DNA of 64,000 bases from Durusdinium trenchii (lineage: Eukaryota; Sar; Dinophyceae; Suessiales; Symbiodiniaceae), in assembly GCA_963970005.1 (NCBI GenBank), contig CAXAMN010018668.1, forward strand, positions 162,774 to 226,773, written 5' to 3'. The notes beneath the pieces were generated by a model. It saw nothing but the letters and a program-made list of their open reading frames with translations, was not told the origin of the DNA and made no database searches. Positions 31,401 through 39,549 of this stretch are shown in pieces. Both the position numbers and the translations under genes were made by a program. Positions within the stretch are counted from its first letter, which is position 1. Every line of letters begins with the position of its first letter.

Positions 31401-33587
31401 GCACACAGACCACATATGGCTCGGCTCATCCTTCAGCAGCAGCTGCAAGAGCTCCACGTTGGCTGCCTTCTCGCGCTGCAGCTGACTGGCCAGCTCGCTC
31501 AGCTGACTCTCAGTGCCATTGGCGTCGGTCTGCGCTTCACTGTCTACCATCACCTTGAGCGCGGACTGCTTGCCATTGATGCGCAGGAGTGGCTTGATCG
31601 GCGGCAGGCGCCCAACCACAAAGCGATGATGGCGCAGGGCAACGTCGCGCAATGTTTTTCTACGTTGTGACCTTTTTTTGGTTGTGCGCTGCCCAGCCGC
31701 TTTTGCCCGAAGGTCTTTTCTTTTGGTATTTGGGCGGCATGAGCTGGCTGTCAGCCGGATTCAGCAGCCATACAAAACTAGACGATACTACGCTTGAGGC
31801 TGAGGCTGCTGAAGATCGACTTGCCCTGCGAGCGCTCCATGCCCTGAGCGCGCTCAACAAGTTCAACACTCAGTCAGAAGCCTTACATCTTACAGATTCA
31901 AGCGGCTCAAGATCTGTTTGGTTGCTTGGCCTCGAAAGTGAAAACCGGAGCGCGTGCCCATGCAAGATACCTTTTTGCTTCGGGTTGCAATGCTCTTCGA
32001 GGTGGCTGGCTGTCAGCCGCACAGAGCACGCGGGTCTTTGCCGTGACTCTGCCTGACAGCCGGAATGCCTGTAAGGCTCTTGCTAGTCAGGCCACTTTTG
32101 CCTAAAGCACCCTGATTCGAACAATGCTTCGAAAGGACCCAATAAACACACCCATCGCGGTCACCCGACTGGTCATCTTGTCCTGGCGCTGTTGGGGGCG
32201 CTGCCGGAGGTGGAGCCAACAAACGCATCTTGCCCTGGCGAAAGAGAAGCTGCCCATCATCCAGCACGACCAGCCACTCCCCAAATCTGCTGGTCTGATG
32301 GTGTTCCACTTGAAGAGCCATGTGTTCGGCGGGCGTGCCATGCGTTCAGTGGGTGCGCCGAGATGAGAGAAAAAGAGGCTAGATGGCAAATTTTACAATG
32401 CAAGTACAAACGTTCCACTTCTGGCTGGCAACCGGACGCTGCCTGCGCAATGTCTGGTTTGGCGAAAAATTGGAAATGAGCAATTTCGGAAGGTATGAAA
32501 ACCTGTACTTCTTACATCGTTTATCGGAAACTCCGAAATGAACTATTTCTAAATTGCTATATCGTGTTAATTTCCGAATTTCTGAAAAACTTTACTTCTT
32601 TACATAGTTTGGTGGAAATTCGGAAATTTACAATTTCCGAATTTCTGAAAAACTTTACTTTTTTACATCGATTGGCGGAAATTCGGAAATTAACAATTTC
32701 CGAATTTCTGAAAAACTTNNNNNNNNNNTTGGCGGAAATTCGGAAATTAACAATTTCCGAATTTCTGAAAAACTTTACTTTTATGTATAGTTTGGCGGAA
32801 ATTCGGAAATTAACAATTTCCGAATTTCTGAAAAACTTCACTTTTTTACATAGTTTGGCGGAAATTCGGAAATTAACAATTTCTGCATTACTGAAAAACG
32901 TTACTTCTTTACGTAAATTCGGAAATTAACAATTTCTGAATTTCTGAAATTCTTCAACTTGGTGTCTCTTAACTCGGCTTGGTGTCTCTTAAACTTGGGA
33001 TTTCTGACGGCCGGGATTTCTGACGTGTGATTGTTGGGGTCTACAGAGATCTAGGGTTTGTAGGGTCTTGGATTCGCCTAAATATATATGACATATATCA
33101 TATATGACAAACTATCATTCAGCTTCAACTAGCATTCATTTCCGGATGAGTTACCTCAGAGTTCCTTTGAGCTTGCAGGAGTTTCACAAAGTGGTGCCCG
33201 TCCCAAGGTGTACTCAAAAGAGGGAGCACTTTGCACTGTGTGCAAGAACTACAGCTCATCCAGGTCAATCATTGAATTCCGAATGATTGCATACTATGGA
33301 ACAGTGTCATATCTTCTCATATCTTCACAATGTTGGACAAACCTCAGGAAATGTTACAACAATGGTGGAGTGGAATGCATTCATTTTGCAACGACCATCA
33401 AATACTTGTGTGTTGCTATGCTTCTGGCATTGGGATGCATTAGGGGACCTAAGGGACAGCAATATGGTTATATATAGTTATATTGTCACAAATCATAAGT
33501 TCCAATTGATGCTTTTTCGAGCCAGCCACAAACAAACCTTGCCTGGAACTCGAAGCCAGAGACCACAGGCAGCAAAGGGTTTCCCAC
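22493..33587 (-). CDS. Gene G, six 3' exons; hosts the 7.8 kb element in an intron
   Basis: Exons 33587-33543, 33254-33155, 25160-25041, 24569-24449, 23282-23178 and 22638-22493 join with phases 2, 0, 0, 1, 1 and end with TAG at 22493-22495. Donors are CAG|GCAAGG, GAG|GTAACT, CAG|GTGCGA, CAAG|GCTCCT, AAAG|GTGAGG. The second listed exon has a Cys-rich start (CSSCTQCKVLPLL) and WDGHHFVKLLQ. The others read FRCDLDLLDDVMGVEV, SQSILEPSVELDPKQ, NGVINISDGLQEELVNL and IINPAYDFGSSPSDRGF. I do not recognise the protein. Introns are 288, 7,994, 471, 1,166 and 539 nt. The 7,994-nt intron is almost entirely the inverted-repeat element. Without it, about 163 nt would remain. Linking the exons across it is inference from phase and strand. 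Confidence 0.55.
23808..23946. repeat. R1 dispersed repeat, copy 4
   Basis: Units CTACTAGTAGCTCCTGGC, CTACTAGGAACAACGGGCAT and CTACTAGGAGCAAGGAGG. It lies inside the 1,166-nt intron of gene G. Confidence 0.85.
25331..25890 (+). repeat. 63-bp hairpin array, left
   Basis: GGCGG starts at 25380, 25443, 25506, 25569, 25631, 25694, 25757 and 25819, with a partial copy at 25880 and a degenerate one at 25331. Each unit carries an inverted repeat around AAC: GAAATTCGGAAATT pairs with AATTTCYGAATTTC. The rest is a spacer with AACTTTACTTTTTTACATC. Confidence 0.95.
25885..27060. repeat. Internal duplication, copy A
   Basis: It starts GAGCTGGCTGTCAGCCGG, continues CTTGAGGCTGAGGCTGCTGA and ends TTCTGGCTGGCAGCCGGACG, and matches 31,738-32,450 in direct orientation. 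Copy A is longer: it holds about 250-280 bp (26,550-26,830) that copy B lacks. Relative to B it has a TGA in the plus frame that is open in B. Confidence 0.8.
26423..26986 (-). CDS. Unknown ORF in copy A (187 aa)
   Basis: Not recognised. The middle reads FGEWLVVLDDGRLLFRR, then an aromatic/arginine-rich stretch (GPGRFFRLLGFRCC), then a proline/alanine-rich linker (LLAPPPAAPPTAPG) and an acidic run coded by an ATG/GAT repeat. The partner ORF in copy B (32321-32013) keeps the FGEWLVVLDD part and the linker but lacks about 85 residues between them. Its conservation between the copies suggests that it was once coding. Confidence 0.4.
   Translation of the reverse strand: MQNSPCSPVLALISAHQSKNIAQATHMLLFKWKHHQNSRFGEWLVVLDDGRLLFRRITRGNNVAWDGQGRFERLDGPGRFFRLLGFRCCAGARVWNLLFMPDPVRSVFGESVWTDQERHRSAWLFGTASIPELTFDNLEQQIAMAPGQKARALRARLLAPPPAAPPTAPGQDDGDDDDDDDDGYVWV
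27588..28764 (-). pseudogene. Helical/coiled-coil ORF broken by single-base shifts
   Basis: Four consecutive minus frames form one coherent, strongly helical protein of roughly 380 residues: 28764 to about 28,595 (REEALLRRGIWD, KYAGLMEEVAKLEQ), to about 28,300 (ITAFLEHRRRAEATPEM), to about 27,965 (SEELLRNAEALTEAEDSRV) and to the stop at 27588 (lysine/arginine-rich end, possibly a nuclear signal). Each change of frame is one base and shows no GT-AG intron. Either the gene is decayed or the assembly has indels. No domain recognised. Two palindromes lie inside it, read in different frames. Confidence 0.5.
29000..29310 (+). repeat. GGCGGAAAG repeats and 31-bp tandem repeat
   Basis: GCGGAAAGTCGG-type units cover 29,018-29,105. 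Three exact or near-exact 31-bp units starting GGGGTGCTGCTAAAACTCAG begin at 29106, 29137 and 29168. Three isolated GGCGGAAATTCG/GGCGGAAAGTCGG copies follow to 29,310. A possible exon frame (YASQSCLAYSARQALFG) lies just upstream at 28957-28772 on the minus strand. Confidence 0.85.
29457..30419 (-). CDS. Ankyrin-repeat protein (320 aa)
   Basis: This is the longest intact ORF of the element. The ATG at 30419 is the first after an in-frame TGA seven codons upstream. Residues 1-100 are helical and basic (VERAQAVPSHRRSAAFLQ). Residues about 147-165 are Cys/Lys-rich. Residues about 203-250 hold an ankyrin repeat (DGCTALHMACG, then APVVRLLLQLRADPH), and about 255-278 a second partial one (RRNAFDMANAAVRDIL...YGA). 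Ankyrin repeats bind partner proteins and say nothing about catalysis. The C-terminal 40 residues are low complexity. An alternative frame that opens near 29,600 (LEARATVDGSGLQ) may be the true C-terminus. Two GGCTGGCAGCC palindromes are read in frame as A-A-S. Confidence 0.6.
   Translation of the reverse strand: MFASHDFLALSAAASHEQLVEQGPIIPGADGMSGEDDLLAMEAVVRAVERAQAVPSHRRSAAFLQLTRMAKAAKKQGQMREKASERISRLILRRNAEFAKTDSDVIDLAAKGYKSNGKGKHKVWLPGALQRACWGHRQNKLQVSKRMCLKCPAASQKRKRSVVAQPTVSSCREWARHLKASATHIGRVQRAVSERSVPPFRPDGCTALHMACGAASQPGTRVEQPPLLRAAGSNQAPVVRLLLQLRADPHEVHATTRRNAFDMANAAVRDILRDYGARATGSTGPSSRAAFPNRSRDSVQDRPGGASDSRRQRAAAWPKR
30495..31290. repeat. Array of long GC-rich hairpins
   Basis: The best unit, 30502-30565, has 30-nt arms (GAAAACCATTGC...AGCGCGCTCCG) around GCAG with two mismatches. 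Similar hairpins occur near 30,836, 30,924, 31,023-31,086, 31,180 and 31,250. Between them are inverted and direct copies of CTATGAGATTCATGACAGGGG. The block lies just 5' of the ankyrin ORF on its strand. Confidence 0.9.
31347..31652 (-). CDS. Short coiled-coil ORF (101 aa)
   Basis: It reads ESQLSELASQLQREKAANVE, a heptad-like leucine/glutamate pattern of about 35 residues. The rest is unremarkable. It could be the upstream part of the broken helical gene, separated from it by the hairpin array and the ankyrin ORF. No domain assigned. Confidence 0.35.
   Translation of the reverse strand: MRDVALRHHRFVVGRLPPIKPLLRINGKQSALKVMVDSEAQTDANGTESQLSELASQLQREKAANVELLQLLLKDEPSHMWSVCSPAASEMRMPPEHQQRQ
31738..32450. 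repeat. Internal duplication, copy B
   Basis: Direct repeat of 25,885-27,060 with several deletions. It ends in TTCTGGCTGGCAACCGGACG, a one-base variant of the palindrome at the end of copy A, and is followed by the right 63-bp array. An open minus ORF (32321-32013) and an open plus frame (31652-32056, EAEAAEDRLALRAL) overlap. I cannot tell which strand was coding. Confidence 0.8.
32455..32965 (+). repeat. 63-bp hairpin array, right
   Basis: GGYGG starts at 32611, 32674, 32731, 32794 and 32857, plus degenerate ends, in the same orientation as the left array. Most units have AATTTCCGAATTTC, giving a perfect 14-bp stem, whereas left-array units mostly have AATTTCTGAATTTC. A 10-N gap interrupts it at 32719-32728. 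Confidence 0.95.
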
Positions 33588-33589
33588 CT

Positions 33590-34690
33590 GGAGGGGTCTT
33601 TTTGAACCCAAAACTTCAACTTTCATAGTCCGTTCGCATAGTTCTGAAGAATGTTCAGTTAATGTATACCTACATCAACAACAAAAGCACGGAGCTGCTC
33701 AAAAGCATGTGCTTTTCTTTAAGGCAAGAACCGATTAAACGGTTTCTCGCGCTAAGCCCCAAGGGCAAAGATCTTTCTAAATCTTAGAGGGTTTGTCAAG
33801 TTGCAAGCAAGGTAAATGCAGGTAAGTCTATGTGGAGAGATGCAAATTGATCGAACCATTTTTTTGGGGAGACACTTGAGATGATGAAGTGGTAGTTTCA
33901 TCCGTTTAGAATCAAAACATGAAAAAAACAAAAGTTCTGAACGCAAAAATAACACACCAAAAAACATGAAAACGCAAATAAAATGCTAGAACGTGTAGTT
34001 GGACTTCCTTACCTCATCCACGAAGACACCCAAGTGCTCGATGCGCAGGGCGTGGCGCCGGCCGGGGCGAAGCTGGCTCACCACCAACGCTCTCCTGTGG
34101 CAGCGGAGGAGTGGTGCCACCATAGCCCGCAACAACAGCAAAAACAAAAACAACACAACTGATTGTTTGCCTGTTCTCGTGCTTGCCGTGAATCTCTCTC
34201 TCTACACTGATTGACACAGATTACTAGCTGCGAATGGGAGGTATACACACAGCTACCAAAGCAAACAACTTGTCCACCATTGGTTTCGCTGTGCCATTGG
34301 GTAGGGTGGCCTGTGGAAGTAAAAATGGTTTAAGAAAAATGTTTGCCTCTTTTGTGACCTAAAGGGATCTCTGCAACACCATACGAGGAACTGACGACCT
34401 ATCTTGGCCGTCCTAATTCTGCAGGTAATGTTGGATCACGATTATACACAATGCGAATATAAACCATTCATAACCCCTTGTTTGTTTAATTGTTTAACCA
34501 CTATGCCATGTTCTTGATGTCATATGCTGAACCCTGTCCACCTAATTACATTCCCACCTCCCTTCACAAGCAAGCAGCAAGCAACACAACAAAACATCAA
34601 CAAACAGCACAACCACCACAAGATGTCACACCCCTAGTCGTCCAAGGTGCTTGGCCGAGGAAAGCCTGCTTCTTGTCACCACCCTGACAT
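33590..34690. other. No supported gene
   Basis: Upstream exons of gene G may lie here. A CAACAACAGCAAAAACAAAAAC stretch (about 34,125-34,160) and a CAA-rich stretch near 34,570-34,620 are low complexity. Confidence 0.4.
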
Positions 34691-34745
34691 TTTAATACTA
34701 CTAAAGCAATGGCAATTATATATATTGTTGTGTGTACACTTCTCC
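34690..34745 (+). repeat. Direct repeat flanking the RT ORF, downstream side
   Basis: TACTACTAAAGCAATGGCAA with the following TATATATAT and GTGTACAC resembles the tandem units at 36,478-36,830 on the other side of the reverse-transcriptase ORF. Confidence 0.5.
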
Positions 34746-34843
34746 GGCGGTGATCCTCAGATTTTGCCTCCAGCTTTCAATCGGCAAATGACAGGAAAAA
34801 ACGTGGCGCAGTCAACACTTCAACACGATCACTCCACTCCAGC

Positions 34844-36299
34844 TCACGCAGCACAACTTTTCAAGCCAAAAACCGCATCCTTCTTGTCATTCCGCGCAAT
34901 GCCTCGCCGCTCAAACTCTGCATCCAAAGCCTGCGCAGCACGGAGAGAGTACCCTTCCCCAGCAGCACTGAAAATCATGACATCATCCGTGGCCGCCGCA
35001 AAAGCCCATTCAAATGTCAAAGGGGTCATCGAATCACAAGACATGATTTGATGTTCTGCCAGCCCTGCATCAAAGCACGTGTTCAAGAGAAACTCCTGCC
35101 CCACAAACGAGCTCCATGCAAAACCCATGGGCCACGGAAGAAAGGTGTATCGCCTGTGTTGTCGCCAGGCAAAACAAAACCATGCACCTCTGATGTCATG
35201 CCACCAACTTCGCAGAGCTCGTGTATAGTGACCTTGGCCTCCCCATCCAGCGCTGCAAGGAGCTGGGGAGCAGCAATTGATCATACCAGCAGCTGGCATC
35301 CCTCTTGCTACATCGAATGCGCTGACCAGGCGCGCATTCTAGCAAGGCTAGAGCAGTAGCCGAAGCCAAGTGTCTTGGTTTAGGCGGCCTCATTGCAGCT
35401 GATGAAACCCTTCTGCCATGCCACACAGCTCGCTGACGCGTACCCCCAGGTTTACCAACCGCTATCACAGTTCCGCCCACCTTTGCGGTTGTCGCAAGAG
35501 CTAACTGTTTAGCTCGCAGCTGCCGAACAACAAGCTTGATATACTCATGCCTGTCCTCAGCCGACACATCCTCAAAACAGTGTGGGCCCGCCTCTGCATT
35601 CGAAAACATGATGTCTTCATGACAAACAACGTCCTGAACATGTTGTGGCAAGCAAGTAGTTGGATCACAAGCCCCAGCTGCTGCAAGCACATCAACCGAG
35701 GCAGCGCACAAATTGCCATACTTTGGGCCAGCAGGGCGTGCTGAAATGGGCACCCAATCTGGAGTCAAGGCTTCCCATGTTCCGGCAGTTGGCGGTTGTA
35801 TCCTGTCAAGAAAATCCAAGCAACCGTCCACAGGTCTCTGTGCGCCAAAGTTGGCTGGGGTGGACACATCTGCCCTTTCGCAACCGCATAGCACCAGTTC
35901 AGCGCCCCAACTACTGTGTTGGCAAAGGCCTGCAAGAGATTCCACCTCTGGGTTGTCCAGGCTGATGGCTTGAACGCTTGCCCTTGGAGCTGGGGTAATG
36001 GAAAAAATAAAGTCGTCTCTCACTCGACCTTTGGAATGACTAGGACCAACAACGGCCTTCAAAAGACAACCAAAACGTCCAGTGCTCTGTGTGGCCAGCC
36101 CAGCCAACTTGTAAAGTAACCACAGCCGATCGTGAGGAAGTGCCACGTGCTGCTGACCTCTCCAAATGAGCCAGGCTTTGCGCCTATTCTGCGATTGCCG
36201 CCGGCTTGCCGCCGATCTATATTTGCGATGCCTTTTGCCTTCCATGCGCCCGTCTAACGCGGGAAGGGCCCACTTCAGCCATGTTTTTTTCACAAACAT
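34844..36299 (-). pseudogene. Reverse transcriptase, frameshifted retroelement remnant
   Basis: Two overlapping minus frames make one RT. Frame 1 (36299 to about 35,235) carries GKPGGTRQRAVWHGRRVSSA and, about 25 residues on, SKRDASCWYDQLLLP. The D of that stretch fits the first catalytic Asp of the RT palm. Frame 2 (about 35,235-34,844) carries LPWPMGFAWSSFVGQ and then ATDDVMIFS, the paired-Asp motif in place of YxDD, and ends with ARNDKKDAVFGLK. A one-step frame change near 35,235 breaks it. The order of motifs and the PMGF.W...Q block match RTs that are abundant in dinoflagellate genomes. RNase H and integrase are not visible, and no LTR was found. Rough direct repeats flank it. Confidence 0.7.
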
Positions 36300-36477
36300 G
36301 GCAACCCACTTTGAGCGGTAAAGACCACAGGAAAGTGATGACTACTCAAAGACCCTCAGTGTCCCCTTCCTACAATTTTGCCTCGCAGATCACTGAAGAG
36401 GCTTTCATTCACCAAAACCGTTCCAACAACAATATTGTTTTCCATGTATAAGTTAAAAACAGGCTCTAGCTCTTCCT

Positions 36478-36830
36478 TCAAAACTGGCAGCTCCCCAAGG
36501 CCGTCCATTCCTTTACCGAACCTTTCCTGAGATCCTAGTACTACTACATCCTTTCCTCAGACCTTAATACTTCGAAAGCAATGGTACATATACATGTCAC
36601 ATAGTTTTCTCTAGTGCTTCTTCGAAACTGACAGCTTCCCTAAGCCATCAGTTCCTTTATCCGTCCTTCCCTGCGATCGTCGTACTACTGAAGCAACGGT
36701 AATTATTTGTATATATATATAGTTCACATCCGTTTCCTTAATTCTTCTTGAAAACTGACAGCTTCCAAAAGCCATCAACCCATTTATCAATCCTTTATGT
36801 GAAGATTACTCCTAAACAAATGTTCAAGGT
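36478..36830 (+). repeat. Three tandem units, about 120-140 bp
   Basis: Each unit contains AAAACTGRCAGCTYCC, AAGCCRTCNNTTCCTTTA, then a CTACTR...AAGCAAYGGTA block and a TATATAT tract. A fourth, partial copy is on the other side of the RT ORF at 34.7 kb. Confidence 0.75.
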
Positions 36831-37505
36831 AGTAGACCAGGAACGCACCTGATCCCCAATAATAAGTTTGTTTAATGGGCTGTCAATTGCAAACATTGCT
36901 TACCCAGTGAAAAATCCTGTCCTCAGATCCTAAAACGACTACAGTAAGCCAATGGCTGGCTTGCTGTGAGCCCTTTTCTTATATAGCTCCTGCACAAAGC
37001 AACAAACAAACACAAAAACAAACAAACCAACAAGCAAAATCAACAAACACACAAGTCAGCTGAACAACAAATAGTCCATTGATGCATTGAGGCCTCTTTT
37101 TCAACATACTGTTGGTTTGTTGCTTGAGCTTCATTAGCTGAAAAAGCAGAGGAGCTCACTTGTAAAAACAGTTTAGCACTGAGAAAAAGACAGCGTAGCA
37201 ATTACTGAAAACTGCTTAGCTCCAAAGTGCGGAGCTTAGCTCAAGAGAAAGAAGCTGAGAAAGGAAAACAAAGGAACATGAATACAACAAACAATTGCAA
37301 ATGGAACCCTCCCAGGAATCCAGACTTGTTTTTGTGATAGCTTTATTAAAGGCGATCACCTATTTGTTTAGACGGGGGGGATTCGCTTTTTACTAACCAT
37401 GATCCAACATTACTTGTTTTGCATGTTTACAATGTGCTACCAACCACTTCGTGCCTACGTGAACTGAAGAAACAGGTCTCCCCAACAACTCCAACAAGGT
37501 CCGGA
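36831..37505. other. No supported gene
   Basis: Contains a CAAACAAACACAAAAAC low-complexity stretch (37,000-37,060) and a GCTTAGCTCNAAG-type repeat near 37,200-37,260. Confidence 0.5.
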
Positions 37506-37507
37506 TT

Positions 37508-38047
37508 TTATATAACCGTCCACCAGGAATGCAGCACTGCTGTGGCAACTGAGCCCCGGACCTGCCATCCAGCAAAATTTGCTCGCTGGCATTTTTTGCA
37601 GACACCTCTGAAGCGTTCATGCTCCCCGGTTGACAGCGTGAAAAGCTTCGGGTTTGTTTTTGTTGAGAACAGGATCAACACCCACGATAAAATGCAGGCC
37701 TTCATTCTGCAGGCCCAGCAGCAAGAGTGGGAACGCTCTTTGACGGTCTCCCCTTTACGTTCATTCGAAATCATGCAGAGGCGCGGCAAGTTGAAACAAT
37801 GCCAAAGAGCCTCCAACTGGATAACTATGACGCTGCCCTTCAAGAAAACAGGTTGCTGAATGGATTTGCCCCTAGTTCCCCGTGCCAAGAGGGCACTCAA
37901 CTTCCACAGATTAAGTTTCGCTAAAAAATCTAGGAGCCAAATGAATGGTGCAAGGGCTTCTTCAACGACGCTCCCCTCGCCCTCAGGTGGAGGGAGCTTC
38001 ATTGAAGAAGGGTGAGCTATCATGCGTCCAATTACGTAGGCAGTCAC
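37508..38047 (-). CDS. Doubtful 179-aa ORF
   Basis: Open over 179 codons, with a plausible middle (VIVIQLEALWHCFN, ISNERKGETVKERS). Its first 40 codons are R3 repeat. The opposite strand has an equally protein-like frame (SLQLDNYDAALQENRLLNG, 37,760-37,924), so the coding strand is uncertain. Neither is recognised. Confidence 0.25.
   Translation of the reverse strand: MTAYVIGRMIAHPSSMKLPPPEGEGSVVEEALAPFIWLLDFLAKLNLWKLSALLARGTRGKSIQQPVFLKGSVIVIQLEALWHCFNLPRLCMISNERKGETVKERSHSCCWACRMKACILSWVLILFSTKTNPKLFTLSTGEHERFRGVCKKCQRANFAGWQVRGSVATAVLHSWWTVI
37905..38035 (-). repeat. R3 stem-loop element, copy 4
   Basis: Reverse orientation. Arms CTTCTTCAACGACGCTCCCC (37957-37976) and GGGAGCTTCATTGAAGAAG (37992-38010) around CGCCCTCAGGTG. 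The flanks TTTGGCTCCTAGATTTTTTA and TAGCTCACC match copies 1 and 3. Confidence 0.8.
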
Positions 38048-38049
38048 TA

Positions 38050-38845
38050 CTTCATTAAAACTTCATCAAAGTAATCAGAAAGGGGGCAGGCCACAGGCTT
38101 CAAAAAGGAAACAAAGAGTTTAAACGTGTCGAAAGGCTTGCCTCTATTGCAAGGACCTCCTCGTCTGCCACACTCTCGTGGCGACCATCGTAGCACCTGG
38201 AACTCACCCGTATAATTGTAAGTGACTAGTCACTAGAGTCTAGATGTCACTATATAGTCAGCTGCTTTCAACAGTTTGTGACTAAGTCATGGTGGATCAT
38301 AGTGTGAAACACAATGTCGTGCATTTACTAGTGAAATCTACAGCAAGACTCAGATTGACATATTGAAATACTTGGCCCTTGTATACTTATACCTGAGAAC
38401 TCATCTATTATATCCTCTGCATTCTGACCGAACACTGTTCTGGATTTGAAGAGATACTGCTTTGCACAGGACATTGCACAATTGAAATACTTATATACTA
38501 TTGAACACCAATAAATTCAACATGGAGCCTCAAACCGCTCTGAATCCGGTTGTTGATTTCTCCTCGTTTGTATTTTTTTTTCGCATTCTGTGCCTCTCTT
38601 GCGCCGCAGTTGTCCATGTCATGCCAAGTTCACATTTTCACTTGGCTGACAGCCAATGGTCAACAAAAAGGTCAAGCAAGACGATTCGATTGCACATTCT
38701 GCTCATCATCCTGATCCAGCTACAAGTACAGGCTCTCCTTCATATGTCAGAAGATGCAGAGCGGTGCTGGTTTCCTACACGTCCAAAAGATCGTTAAGGC
38801 GACCAAACGCCACACAATCGAGCCACTCTGGTTTGGGAACTTGAC
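38050..38845. other. No supported gene
   Basis: One isolated GGCTGACAGCC palindrome at 38644-38654 is the only perfect copy outside the 7.8 kb element. Confidence 0.4.
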
Positions 38846-38848
38846 AAT

Positions 38849-39545
38849 CTAGCGGCCTACATGATACGTCCGTAGTAAGCGCTGGCTCTGGCAGTGCTGG
38901 CTTTCTTCAAATGCCTTAGCTTCCAACTTTCCACTAGCCGATGGTTCATCACCACTTGCGTCAAGGGGCTCTGCCAAAAAAGAATCCACAGGATGCTGAA
39001 CATGATGCGCCAATGCCTTTAGATTTTAGTCAAAATCAAAGGCGAACACATCAGTAGTTTTTTTGAATCAAGAAAGGTGTGTGCACGCTTGATGATCAGC
39101 ATCCGTTGAACATGGCAGATCTTGAAGCATGGCACACTGTACAGCGGATGAGACCAGCCTCCATTAACTGTCAAATCAGGCGATGGTTGACAAACAAGCT
39201 CAAGCATCGATCTCCCTAAACTCGGCTGATCCACTCCGGAGGGTCCCAAAAGGCTTTGATGAAATCAGCTCTGAGGTTGAGAAGATTCAAATTTGGAGTC
39301 GATAGGCAGTGGTTATTAGCCCATCGATCGCAGTACCCGACATTCCCTGCAAAGCTGACCGGGTCAGGTTCCAAGCTGGCAGGTGATTGAAAACTCCTGA
39401 CTAGCGCATGGGCAAATTTTGGATGAACATAACACCCACACACACACACACTCGTCTGCTCTCTTGAAGATCGTGACAGCACGCTTTGTGCACCACTGGT
39501 TTCTTTGGACCTGGACAAACAAGTTTGTAGCAAATGCGTCTCCAA
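38849..39545 (-). CDS. Gene H, 3' exons, unknown protein
   Basis: The terminal exon 38970-38849 follows a strong acceptor (TTCTTTTTTGGCAG), enters with two bases of a codon and reads LDASGDEPSASGKLEAKAFE to a TAG. Upstream, frames at 39249-39019 (SMLELVCQPSPDLTVNGGW) and 39545-39216 (GYCDRWANNHCLSTPN, then ADFIKAFWDPPEWISR after acceptor CAACCTCAG) look coding on the same strand. A donor such as AAGC|GTGCAC near 39,085 would give the phase 1 that the terminal exon needs. Family unknown. Confidence 0.4.
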
Positions 39546-39549
39546 GTGT

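Larger units (their letters stand above)
25259..33089. mobile_element. 7.8 kb terminal-inverted-repeat element, novel type
   Basis: The ends are inverted copies of ATATATATTTAGGYGAATCC followed by AAGACC(C)TACA. The left arm 25259-25288 and right arm 33059-33089 differ by one substitution and one base of length. Everything characteristic of the interior is confined to this interval: GGCGGAAATTCGG repeats, 14 of the 15 perfect GGCTGNCAGCC palindromes, CG-rich hairpins and GC-rich ORFs on the minus strand. Both flanks are TA microsatellite, so a target duplication cannot be read. No recognisable transposase, integrase, polymerase or RT is present. It could be a non-autonomous or decayed DNA transposon, a captured viral segment, or an intron built by repeat growth. 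Confidence 0.7.

Noticed and set aside
25380-32960. 63-bp arrays as a CRISPR array or as a repeat protein (LAEIRKLTISEFLKN)
   Set aside because: The spacers are not unique and the repeats are near-identical over the whole unit. Both strands are open because 63 is a multiple of three.
33179-33263. Plus-strand exon candidate with a CxxC
   Set aside because: The opposite strand gives a Cys-rich exon with a strong donor and phase agreement with gene G.
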